In this document: positions 8,401 to 12,906 of the stretch, one piece after another
Position numbering within the stretch: the stretch's first letter is position 1
Layout of the letters: each line of letters begins with the position of its first letter
Origin: an uncultured Asticcacaulis sp.
GTDB lineage: Bacteria; Pseudomonadota; Alphaproteobacteria; Caulobacterales; Caulobacteraceae
Direction: 5' to 3'
DNA length: 12,906 nucleotides
Assembly: GCA_946480525.1 (NCBI GenBank)
Contig: CAMLLA010000080.1
Location: 1 to 12,906, forward strand
The notes under the pieces: generated by a model
Database searches by the model: none
Told to the model about the DNA's origin: nothing
The model's input: the letters and a program-made list of their open reading frames with translations, nothing else
Made by a program: the position numbers and the translations under genes

Positions 8401-9227
8401 TGCTGACCGGCAATGACAACGCCAACCAGCTGTCGGGCCTAAGCGGCGACGACAGCCTCCAGGGCGGGTCGGGCAACGATACTCTGGACGGTGGCGATGG
8501 CAACGATAGCCTGACCGGCGGCTCAGGGGCCGACAGCCTGATCGGGGGCGCCGGCAACGACACCTACTATATCGACGCCGCGTCGGACATGGTCATCGAG
8601 ACAAGCATGGGAGGCATTGACACGATTGTATCGTCGGTCGCCTACACCCTGCCCCAGCATGTCGAAGCCATCGTCCTGGGCGGCAGGAGCCCGATCGGGG
8701 CGACCGGCGGAAACGGCGCCGACAGCCTGACCGGCAATATCAACGGCAACCTGCTGGACGGCGCGGGCGGCAACGATACGCTCATGGGGCTGTCCGGCAC
8801 CGATGTCCTGCGTGGCGGATCGGGCAATGACAGCCTGTATGGCGGCGACGGCGCCGATACGCTTGTAGGCGGCCTCGGCGCAGACGTGCTGTTCGGCGAT
8901 GCATCCAAACACAGCGGCGACATCTTCCTGTTCGAAAGCCTGGCCGACAGCGGTATTGGCGCGGGAAACCGCGACATTGTCAGCGATTTCGACAGCCTCG
9001 ACATCTTCGACCTGCGGATAATCGACGCCAATGCCGGCCTCAACGGCGACCAGGCATTCCAGTTTATGGGCGAGGCGGCTTTCACAGCGGCCGGCCAGGT
9101 CCGTTACAGCGTCGTTGCCGGCGGCCTGCTCATCGAACTGAATGTCGATGCGGATCTTGCCGCCGACGCGCAAATCCTGCTGGCCGAACCACTGGCGGTC
9201 CTTGGCGCTTCCGACTTTTATTTATAG
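5436..9227 (+). CDS. RTX calcium-binding secreted protein with embedded SASA-type carbohydrate O-acetylesterase
   Basis: This gene encodes 1263 residues. ATG 5436 is preferred over ATG 5430 because AGAAAGGG ends at 5428, giving 7 rather than 1 base of spacing. Domains in order: RTX nonapeptides (about 28-68) with a DTYVI-type beta module to 153; cadherin-like/tandem-95-type domain (about 160-265, ANDSDPDGD at 191-199); second RTX plus module copy (295-422); second cadherin-like domain (about 429-520, ASDADGD at 454-460); a short beta region; SASA/SGNH esterase (about 600-820) with GQSNM (Ser609), GAVGGTKL (671-678), WNQGEAD (716-722) and WDETHLT (Asp794, His797); RTX stretches at about 829-935, 985-1045 and 1090-1155 separated by DTY-type spacers; then a serralysin-like C-terminal region ending SDFYL. 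There is no N-terminal signal, which fits type I secretion with a C-terminal signal. The likely role is calcium-dependent extracellular or surface deacetylation of glycans; the substrate is unknown. No transporter genes are nearby. Confidence 0.9.
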   Translation: MAITYKNGDTGNDWLDNSLSAGPVQIQGRGGNDTIIGGVGNDRLYGEDGNDVLTGGLGSDTLRGGLGADTYVISRADLGKGDDTLLDFDGVGDGAIAGGDVLRFEGFSSTASLTFVRHNGTDHVYLIKDGAFSSLITIGYAGTAKLVAGDYLFTGVIAPPPNRAPVAGADTAVVPASGPRTITLAASALLANDSDPDGDVLRIIGLGTAAHGTLSLYTNGTPANFADDVILYTPDAGYAGLDAFSYALSDGTASASATVMVTVEAQAPTAVPVYRSGTNSDDVIDASSATGAQYIQGRAGNDAIASGSGDDKLYGNDGNDSLVGGGGADSFSGGAGADTYVIAKSDLSGRTESIMDFDGAGDGAVSGGDVLRLTGFGMGATLTFVRQAGADHVYQIKDGTFTAQLNIAYGGTAKLTAGDYVFVPPALPANHIPSAAATWVATRTNSIVSGSLAASDADGDAIRFSPGAGPSHGTLKLSEDGSYVYAPAVGYSGSDAFGVRLDDGNGGLSEITVTVTIAVSDKDPSPWRDTQAGNGLVFVQRDGTTGSFYVAADTARVTKGGGAVADWTDSGVILGIPQGDGYVLETTAGGVTTTRPLAIGEVIAAAGQSNMEGWFTYAGNAMPAETGIYIWVPPTSDGPGKWTAATGAGAMAFARTLRLAEPDIPVAFVTGAVGGTKLLPATNVEYWLDTGAGSLYQDTVDLLMAASHGHAAMILWNQGEADAASRVDPLLYAAGLKTLFARFGSDVAPERIVISGLAFTRGNADALRAAQASVASADGHILYVPTSPAIETWDETHLTVPARILQGTETALAVLAAEGTAPPGISRQSGGAANDTLTGGALTDILQTGGGNDDVNGADGNDILRGEAGYDRISGGAGEDALSGGLDADTVDGGAGNDDVFGDSGDDQLWGGTGNDLLDGGTGADVMAGQTGDDTYIVDNAGDIVSEATNAGTDTVIARLTYALAAFVENLIIDGKEAINGIGNALNNLLTGNDNANQLSGLSGDDSLQGGSGNDTLDGGDGNDSLTGGSGADSLIGGAGNDTYYIDAASDMVIETSMGGIDTIVSSVAYTLPQHVEAIVLGGRSPIGATGGNGADSLTGNINGNLLDGAGGNDTLMGLSGTDVLRGGSGNDSLYGGDGADTLVGGLGADVLFGDASKHSGDIFLFESLADSGIGAGNRDIVSDFDSLDIFDLRIIDANAGLNGDQAFQFMGEAAFTAAGQVRYSVVAGGLLIELNVDADLAADAQILLAEPLAVLGASDFYL
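5511..5894 (+). repeat. RTX/beta module, copy 1 of an internal duplication
   Basis: Residues 26-153 of the RTX protein align without gaps to residues 295-422 (128 residues each, 78 identical by eye). The module is a set of RTX nonapeptides, then GADTYVI, DFDG, GDGA, GGDVLR, LTFVR, DHVY, IKDG, GTAKL and AGDY landmarks. The conserved half after the RTX repeats probably caps the beta-roll. Confidence 0.85.
6318..6701 (+). repeat. RTX/beta module, copy 2 of an internal duplication
   Basis: This is the partner of the module at 5511-5894, offset by 269 residues and the same length with no gaps. Together with the following cadherin-like domain it suggests that a whole RTX-plus-Ig unit was duplicated, although the two Ig-like domains have diverged much further than the modules. 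Confidence 0.85.
7233..7895 (+). other. SASA/SGNH esterase domain inside the RTX protein
   Basis: This covers residues about 600-820. GQSNM supplies the nucleophile Ser609 (codon 7260-7262), WNQGEAD matches the WxQGE block typical of sialate/carbohydrate acetylesterases (SASA, CE6-like), and WDETHLT supplies the Asp/His pair (His797 codon 7824-7826). All blocks are intact and in the right order, so the domain should be active. A preceding beta stretch (about 525-600, GYVLETTAGG...) resembles the small beta domain often found before SASA domains. Confidence 0.82.
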
Positions 9228-9238
9228 GACATGCATGG

Positions 9239-9267
9239 AAAAGGACTGCTAAGCCCTTAGCACGTCC
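9239..9267 (-). terminator. Intrinsic terminator of mtnP overlapping its stop codon
   Basis: On the - strand a strong hairpin (GGAC + bulge + TGCTAA, loop of 4, TTAGCA + GTCC; 9243-9267) is followed directly by TTTTCC (9242-9237). The last mtnP codons and its stop (9249-9251) lie inside the stem. On the + strand the same hairpin is preceded by AAAA but lacks a trailing T-run, so it should serve mtnP rather than the converging RTX gene, whose stop is only 21 bases away. Confidence 0.6.
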
Positions 9268-10097
9268 AGCCACGCCCTGTGTTCCGCAGCGATGGCGTGT
9301 TCGGGCGTCAGCACGGCGTCCTTCAGCGCAGAACGCACCTCCGCCGGTGTCTCGCTGAACGGCGCACGCACCAGTTCGGCCAGAAGCGCGCGGCCTTTCG
9401 CCACCGACGCGGCATAAACTTCCAGAAAACTGGAAACGCTAACGTGCTGCGCAGGGTCGTCCATCCAGCAGTCATAGTCGGTCACCAGGCAGACCGTGCA
9501 ATAGGCGATCTGCGCCTCGCGCGCCAGAAAGGCTTCGGGAACATTGGTCATGCCGACCACATCACACCGCGCGGCGTCGCGTAAGTAAAAGCTCTCGGCC
9601 TGGGTCCCAAGGCGCGGGCCTTCGACACAGGCATAGGTCTTACCGACATGCATCGGCTGGCCCAGCCGTTCGGCGGCGCGGGCGATGTCGTGGCTCAGCG
9701 CCGGACAGGCCGGGTGCGCCGTCGATATATGCGCGGCCACGCCATTTCCGAAAAAGCTGTAATATCGCTTGCCGCGCGTGTGGTCGAAATATTGCGCCAC
9801 CACCGCCAGGTCGCCCGGCCGGATGTCTTCGCGCAGCGAGCCAGCCGCCGATAGCGAAAAGATGCGCCGCGCACCAAGCAGTTTGAGCGCGAAGATATTG
9901 GCCCGATAATTGACCTCGTGCGGCAACAGTCTGTGGCCGGCGCCGTGCCGCGCCAGGAACAGCAGCCTCTGGCCGAGATACGCGCCTTCGACGATCTCGC
10001 CCGAAGGCTTGCCAAAAGGCGTGTCGACATCATGGCGCGCGGCGATTTCAAGCCCGCCCAGCGCATAGAAACCCGATCCGCCGATCACAGCCAGCAT
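9249..10097 (-). CDS. mtnP: S-methyl-5'-thioadenosine phosphorylase
   Basis: This 282-residue cytoplasmic enzyme of the PNP/MTAP family cleaves methylthioadenosine with phosphate to adenine and methylthioribose-1-phosphate, the first step of methionine salvage after polyamine or quorum-signal synthesis. Motifs: VIGGSGFY (4-11) for phosphate, RHGAGH (50-55), SAAGSLREDIRPGD (83-96), YFDHTRGKRYYSFFG (103-117), VEGPRLGTQAES (158-169), GMTNVPEAFLAREA (182-195) and VTDYDCW (205-211). The aspartates D207 and D209 of the last motif favour a 6-amino purine, so MTAP fits better than methylthioinosine phosphorylase or plain PNP. Length is normal for the family. The ATG at 10097 is preceded by AAAGGG (10104-10109) at 6-base spacing. 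It may share a transcript with the upstream VOC gene (74-base gap), but no functional link is apparent, and other salvage genes are not in the window. Confidence 0.92.
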   Translation of the reverse strand: MLAVIGGSGFYALGGLEIAARHDVDTPFGKPSGEIVEGAYLGQRLLFLARHGAGHRLLPHEVNYRANIFALKLLGARRIFSLSAAGSLREDIRPGDLAVVAQYFDHTRGKRYYSFFGNGVAAHISTAHPACPALSHDIARAAERLGQPMHVGKTYACVEGPRLGTQAESFYLRDAARCDVVGMTNVPEAFLAREAQIAYCTVCLVTDYDCWMDDPAQHVSVSSFLEVYAASVAKGRALLAELVRAPFSETPAEVRSALKDAVLTPEHAIAAEHRAWLDVLRA

Positions 10098-10171
10098 GAT
10101 GCACCCTTTAACAATGGTTCTTGAAATGCCCTTACCTTAGCGCGGCGCGGCGTGGGGCCTTGCTTCCCGGC

Positions 10172-10531
10172 CTACTCGCCCGAATCCGGCTGCCACAACT
10201 CGATCGGATTGCCTTCGGGATCGTGAATGCGCGCGAAGCGGCCGACACCCGGCATGTCCCATTCGGGCTTGGTGAGGACGTCGACGCCCGCGGCGCGCAA
10301 GCTCCCGGCCAAGCCGTCGAGATCGTCGACCCTGAGGTTCAGCATCCATTGCCGGTCGGCGGGGAAGTAGTCCGTATCGGCCTTGAAGGGCGAAAAGACA
10401 GTCGTGCCGGCGGCCTGCTCCCACATGCCGTAAGGGCCAGCGCCTACGCCCAGGTGCTCGGCATACCAGGTGCGCAAGGCGTCCGGGTCCTGAGCGCGAA
10501 AGAACAAACCGCCAATCCCTGTGACACCCAT
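10172..10531 (-). CDS. VOC-superfamily (glyoxalase/bleomycin-resistance fold) protein
   Basis: This is a 119-residue single-domain protein of the vicinal oxygen chelate fold, normally a dimer with a divalent metal site; members include glyoxalases, dioxygenases and drug-binding proteins. Visible elements are the first half GIGGLFFRAQDPDALRTWY (5-23) with HLGV, the central VDDLDGLAGSLRAAGVDVL (68-86), and the C-terminal strand HDPEGNPIELWQP (103-115), where E111 is the usual metal ligand. The histidine typical of the first strand in glyoxalase I is absent, so a true glyoxalase I is unlikely. The ATG at 10531 has a near-ideal AAGGAG (10538-10543) at 6-base spacing. The substrate is unknown and neighbours do not point to one. 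Confidence 0.85.
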   Translation of the reverse strand: MGVTGIGGLFFRAQDPDALRTWYAEHLGVGAGPYGMWEQAAGTTVFSPFKADTDYFPADRQWMLNLRVDDLDGLAGSLRAAGVDVLTKPEWDMPGVGRFARIHDPEGNPIELWQPDSGE

Positions 10532-10685
10532 TCCCGGCTCCTTATGATTCGAAAGGGGTGCATATCCATACCACGATCCGCCGACATCCCGAAATTGGCG
10601 CAGCTATAATGCCTTCCCCAGGCAGACGCATTCGTCGCGGCCGTAGCTGGCGCCAAGATGCGCCGACACGGCCTCCGATCCGCGG

Positions 10686-11090
10686 CTACTGCGCCTTATC
10701 AATCAGGGCAGTTTCGGCATCGACACAAGCCCTGGCCATGGCGATCAGTTCGCCGGGCTTCTTTGTCTTCACCTCGTCGCGGATCGCCTGAGGCACTTCG
10801 ACCTTCGAATAGAATATCAGCACCTCAGCTGACGCCTCGGCCATCTTGTCGAGTAAGGCGGACATCGCGTCCAGCTTCCTGGCTTCATCCGGCGTACGGT
10901 TTGGATTGGCATTATAGGCATCATTCCGCTTGTTATAGGCAATGACGGCCCGATCGTGCAGTTGCATCAATTCTTCGGAGACGGCGAAGCAGCGGGCGCT
11001 GGCCTGCGGGTCCGTTATCTGCGCCGCCGCCGGAGAGCCGACGACCGCGAACAGAAAAACCGGCAACATGAAACCCAGGCGATGACGCAT
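10686..11090 (-). CDS. Small exported protein of unknown function
   Basis: The product (134 aa) is not recognised as a member of a named family. It begins with a clear Sec signal peptide (MRHRLGFMLPVFLFAVVG..., cleavage near AAA/Q at residue 23). The mature part of about 110 residues is predicted to be helical, with charged amphipathic stretches (for example EELMQLHDRAVIAY at 39-52 and DAMSALLDKMAEASAEV at 74-90). Two cysteines at 34 and 122 could form one disulfide, fitting a periplasmic location. The ATG at 11090 has GAGGGG at 11099-11104 with 8-base spacing. It stands apart from its neighbours: 154 bases before the VOC gene and 97 bases after the phage-like operon, separated from the latter by a hairpin. 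Reality is supported by the signal peptide, ribosome-binding site and codon use; the function is unknown. Confidence 0.72.
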   Translation of the reverse strand: MRHRLGFMLPVFLFAVVGSPAAAQITDPQASARCFAVSEELMQLHDRAVIAYNKRNDAYNANPNRTPDEARKLDAMSALLDKMAEASAEVLIFYSKVEVPQAIRDEVKTKKPGELIAMARACVDAETALIDKAQ

Positions 11091-11141
11091 CTCTAAATCC
11101 CCTCAAAGAAAAGCCATCGGCCGCATAACGCAATTATGTCT

Positions 11142-11168
11142 CAGGCTTGCAGCCGGATGGCAAGCCTG
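11142..11168. terminator. Perfect 9-bp hairpin at the end of the phage-like operon
   Basis: CAGGCTTGC (11142-11150) and GCAAGCCTG (11160-11168) are exact reverse complements with a 9-base loop. It lies between the stop of the 185-residue protein gene (11188) and the start of the exported-protein gene (11090), the expected place for a terminator of the - strand operon. Neither side has a proper T-run, so it may work weakly, act as an mRNA-stabilising hairpin, or be a protein or recombinase site. Confidence 0.4.
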
Positions 11169-11187
11169 CTCGTGCGCCATCACTGTC

Positions 11188-11745
11188 TCACCCCCCCGCC
11201 ATGACCGCTTCAGGCAAGCCCTCGGCGGCCTCTTTCACCGCGCGGCTGATGTCGGCGGTGCGCCGCCAGCCCGTCACGCGTTTCACCACTTCCCGCCACC
11301 TGACGCCGTCTCCCGTCATCGCCGCCCCGTCGCCCAGAACAAAGTCATGGATCAGTGCCTTAAGGAGCGTGGCTTGCGGTTGCTCCAGCCGCCCCAGGAT
11401 CGCGTGGAAGCGGATGCCGTAGCGCGCGCGGATCTGCATGGCGCGCATCCCGTCCGAGGTCTGGCACTGCACCCGCTCCAGGCTCCGCTCTCCGACGCCG
11501 AAGACGCCGTGGGCGCGGGCGTACAGTTCACACAACTCCGTCGCGGCATTGCGCTCGTCGCCCGTCAGCGTGCCGGATTTCCACAACGATTCAAAGACAT
11601 TGTCCGCCCTGCGCCCCTGCTTGCGGCGCATAAGCTTTCCGGGCGTTTCCGGGTCGGCGATTTCGATGATCTCCTCGCGCACATTGGCGTACTGCGCCAG
11701 CGTGTAAGTCTTTAACTGCAAAGCTTTTCGGGTCTTCTTGGTCAT
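11188..11745 (-). CDS. Last gene of phage-like operon, 185-residue protein of unknown function
   Basis: The start at 11745 (MTKKTRKAL...) is chosen because a purine-rich GGGGAGGGGG site sits about 5-6 bases upstream; a longer in-frame start at 11808 would overlap the preceding small gene deeply. The protein is basic and probably mostly helical. A lysine/arginine-rich N-terminus and MRRKQGRRADNV at 39-50 are followed by LTGDERNAATELCELY (60-75), a stretch RAMQIRARYGIRFHAILG (101-118), and a C-terminal half (WREVVKRVTGWRRTADISRA, 150-169) that could hold a helix-turn-helix. The layout faintly recalls DUF6456-type alphaproteobacterial regulators, but I cannot confirm this. It is the last gene after rusA-like and small genes (17 bases after the stop of the latter). 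In lambda-like phages that place belongs to the antiterminator Q; a similar regulatory role is a guess from position only. Confidence 0.65.
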   Translation of the reverse strand: MTKKTRKALQLKTYTLAQYANVREEIIEIADPETPGKLMRRKQGRRADNVFESLWKSGTLTGDERNAATELCELYARAHGVFGVGERSLERVQCQTSDGMRAMQIRARYGIRFHAILGRLEQPQATLLKALIHDFVLGDGAAMTGDGVRWREVVKRVTGWRRTADISRAVKEAAEGLPEAVMAGG

Positions 11746-11762
11746 GATCGCCCCCTCCCCGT

Positions 11763-11954
11763 TCAATCGGCTTGCCGCGCGCCGAACAGCGGAAAGTCGC
11801 GCGGGCAATGCGCCATGATGAATTCGGCGTCTCCCCGCAAGGCCGGGCAGCCCCGGGCGGCTTTGACAGCGGCGATGAGCCCTTCCGAAAGCTCTGGCTT
11901 CGCAGTCTCATCGGTTTTCAGGCGTTCGGCCAGGGCCAGGATTTGTGGGGTCAT
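11763..11954 (-). CDS. Small hypothetical protein in phage-like operon
   Basis: This is a 63-residue protein (from MTPQILALAERLK) of no recognised family. It is acidic to neutral and mainly helical at first, with two cysteines in the second half (ARGCPALRGDAEFIMAHCPR, residues 33-52), spaced 15 apart, which is not an obvious zinc motif. Start choice is uncertain: ATG 11954 has a modest GAAAGAG upstream, while an in-frame ATG at 11996 overlaps the rusA-like stop by one base (TGATG), would give 77 residues, and would allow translational coupling. Its stop lies 17 bases before the next gene start, so it belongs to the same transcript. Uncharacterised small genes of this kind are common between resolvase and regulator genes in temperate phages. 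Confidence 0.6.
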   Translation of the reverse strand: MTPQILALAERLKTDETAKPELSEGLIAAVKAARGCPALRGDAEFIMAHCPRDFPLFGARQAD

Positions 11955-11995
11955 CGATGTCTCTTTCGGTTCCGGAAAAGGCCGCAGGGCATGCA

Positions 11996-12361
11996 TCAGG
12001 AAAGCGTCTCCACATGGATGCGGATCCAGCCGTCCGGGACATCGCCGCCCTCTTCGGCGACGCAGCGTTTGACGTGGCGCGCATTGTCGCCGGGGATGAC
12101 GCCGCAACGGACGATCAGGTCCTGGGCGGGCCGGATCAGGTTCGACAGGTCGCGCGCCTCATTGCCACGGCCGGCGCGAACGATGACTACGACCGGCGCG
12201 CTGACGGCTATGGGTGTGCCCGCCCGCGTCGCATCGATGATCAGAGCGGCCTTGGCCAGCCACGACAGGTATTCGAGCGAGCGGACCCGGCCCCGGCCGC
12301 GCGCATTGACGAACAGGGCGGTGCCCGGCGGTGGCGCGGGCAAGGTAATGGTGAAGCTCAT
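11996..12361 (-). CDS. RusA-like crossover junction endodeoxyribonuclease
   Basis: The protein (121 aa) matches RusA resolvases, small phage-derived dimeric enzymes that cut Holliday junctions. Landmarks in order: an N-terminal TITLPAPPPGTALFVNARGR (4-23) corresponding to the LPxPPSxNxxxR start of RusA, SLEYLSWLAKAA (28-39), a hydrophobic strand PVVVIVRAG (56-64), EARDLSNLIRPAQDLIVRCG (68-87), IPGDNARHV (89-97), and a final strand WIRIHVE (112-118). In E. coli RusA the metal-binding aspartates are D70, D72 and D91. Here D71 and D92 match, but the middle one is Ser73 (RDLSN rather than RDLDN), and the nearby lysine is Arg77. The start ATG overlaps the stop of the upstream DnaA-like gene (ATGA), so the two are translationally coupled. 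The family call is good; full catalytic activity is uncertain. Confidence 0.75.
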   Translation of the reverse strand: MSFTITLPAPPPGTALFVNARGRGRVRSLEYLSWLAKAALIIDATRAGTPIAVSAPVVVIVRAGRGNEARDLSNLIRPAQDLIVRCGVIPGDNARHVKRCVAEEGGDVPDGWIRIHVETLS

Positions 12362-12789
12362 TGATCCCGCAGTCTTTCTTCATGTTTCTTGATGCCGTGC
12401 AGAACGGTCGTATGGTCGCGGTCGAGACGGCGGCCGATTTCCGGCGAGCTCATCCCGCCGGTGTGCAGCAGCCACATGACGTGCTGACGCCGGCGGACCA
12501 GATCGCCCGTGCGCGTCGGGCTGCGTGCGTCTTCAAGGGTAATTCCGGCGGCTTCGCAGGCGGCGTCGACCCGGGTTCTTGACCCGTTGACCCTGAGCAC
12601 GACGGGCTCTGCCGCCGTCACCCCGTCCGAAGTCTTCAGCACGACGGCCGCCATGCGCAGCGCCAGGTGCTGCCTTTGCGCGGCGGCGACCGTCATGCCG
12701 GCCATTCGCGCCGCGGCCTCCCATCGGCCGGCATAACCGGCGCGCATGAAGGCCTGGGTCGACGGCAGTTCGAAGATGGCGGCGCTCAT
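12358..12789 (-). CDS. Stand-alone DnaA domain IV-like DNA-binding protein
   Basis: The product is 143 residues. The C-terminal half matches the DnaA DNA-binding domain: VDAACEAAGITLEDARS (74-90), VRRRQHVMWLLHTGGMSSPE (98-117), then IGRRLDRDHTTVLHGIKK (118-135), where RDHTTV is the DnaA signature that contacts DnaA boxes and R99-R101 fits the basic loop. The AAA+ ATPase domain of real DnaA is absent: only about 70 residues of unrecognised sequence precede domain IV (FELPSTQAFMRAGYAGRWEA and onwards). It should bind DnaA-box-like DNA without ATP-driven assembly, as a phage replication or regulatory protein. The start at 12789 has GGGAG (12797-12801) at 7-base spacing and overlaps the upstream stop (ATGA); a longer open frame to 12897 overlaps the upstream gene and reads as out-of-frame arginine/glycine-rich sequence. 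The stop overlaps the rusA-like start in the same way. Confidence 0.82.
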   Translation of the reverse strand: MSAAIFELPSTQAFMRAGYAGRWEAAARMAGMTVAAAQRQHLALRMAAVVLKTSDGVTAAEPVVLRVNGSRTRVDAACEAAGITLEDARSPTRTGDLVRRRQHVMWLLHTGGMSSPEIGRRLDRDHTTVLHGIKKHEERLRDQ

Positions 12790-12905
12790 GCGGCATCTCC
12801 CTGCTCGAAGCCTGCGGCCATCAGCCTCTGTTCGATGCGCACCTGGACATTGCGCGCCGCCAGGACGGCCTCGGCACGGGCGTGGCCAGCCCGCCATGCC
12901 GCGTG
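12786..12905 (-). CDS. 3' end of a gene entering from the right edge (product unknown)
   Basis: A frame with no start in the window is open from the right edge to a TGA at 12786-12788, encoding 39 C-terminal residues: HAAWRAGHARAEAVLAARN, VQVRIEQRLMAAGFEQ and GDAA. The stop overlaps the next start (ATGA), matching the spacing of the rest of the operon, and codon third positions are GC-rich as in true genes here. The visible part is helical and alanine-rich. It is too short to assign a family. Confidence 0.6.
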   Translation of the reverse strand, partial: HAAWRAGHARAEAVLAARNVQVRIEQRLMAAGFEQGDAA

Positions 12906-12906
12906 A

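Noticed and set aside
7920..8900. Dense short direct repeats in DNA that could suggest a CRISPR or satellite array
   Set aside because: They are the coding signature of GGxGxDxLx calcium-binding nonapeptides, in frame and variable at third positions, not a noncoding array.
10605..10610. Perfect TATAAT on the + strand
   Set aside because: There is no acceptable -35 at 16-18 bases upstream and no + strand gene downstream; likely chance.
11772..12392. 206-codon open frame on the + strand over the phage-like operon
   Set aside because: It is antisense to the rusA-like and 63-residue genes, which have family motifs and operon-like overlaps; no motif is seen in the + frame.

Overview
The window looks like chromosome of a GC-rich alphaproteobacterium. 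The codon use, the mixture of secreted glycosidases with a calcium-binding RTX protein, and the style of the regulators fit Caulobacterales (for example Asticcacaulis, Phenylobacterium or Caulobacter) or a relative. This is inference: there is no rRNA or other taxonomic marker gene. No tRNA, rRNA, CRISPR array or transposase gene was recognised.

Left part (1-3744, + strand). The 3' part of a LuxR-type helix-turn-helix regulator runs in from the left edge. It is followed by an exported GH29 alpha-L-fucosidase with a Tat-like signal peptide, then an exported GH18 chitinase-like enzyme with a Sec-type signal. Centre left (3776-4954): a RibD/DHFR-fold reductase-like gene on the - strand faces an HxlR-family regulator on the + strand across 99 bases that hold repeated, partly palindromic operator-like sites. 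This is a typical regulator/target pair.

Centre (4955-9227). A roughly 480-base leader with no convincing gene precedes one large gene for a 1263-residue RTX protein. Its order is RTX block, cadherin-like domain, a second copy of the RTX module, a second cadherin-like domain, a SASA/SGNH carbohydrate O-acetylesterase domain with recognisable catalytic motifs, three further RTX stretches, and a serralysin-like C-terminal secretion end. It has no N-terminal signal and is probably a type I secretion substrate, but no secretion genes are present. With the fucosidase and chitinase it suggests an outward-facing glycan-degrading capacity that uses three export routes.

Right part (9249-12906, - strand). 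First come chromosomal genes: mtnP (methylthioadenosine phosphorylase, with a terminator overlapping its stop codon), a VOC/glyoxalase-fold protein, and a small exported protein of unknown function. Beyond a perfect 9-bp hairpin at 11142-11168 lies a tightly packed operon running in from the right edge: a partial gene, a stand-alone DnaA domain IV-like protein, a RusA-like Holliday junction resolvase, a 63-residue protein and a 185-residue protein. Its start/stop overlaps and its content (RusA plus a replication-type DNA-binding domain) look like the early/middle region of a prophage or phage-derived island.

The most noteworthy items are the RTX protein with an embedded esterase and a gap-free duplicated module, and the phage-like operon with a DnaA domain IV-only protein beside a RusA lacking one of its usual acidic residues.
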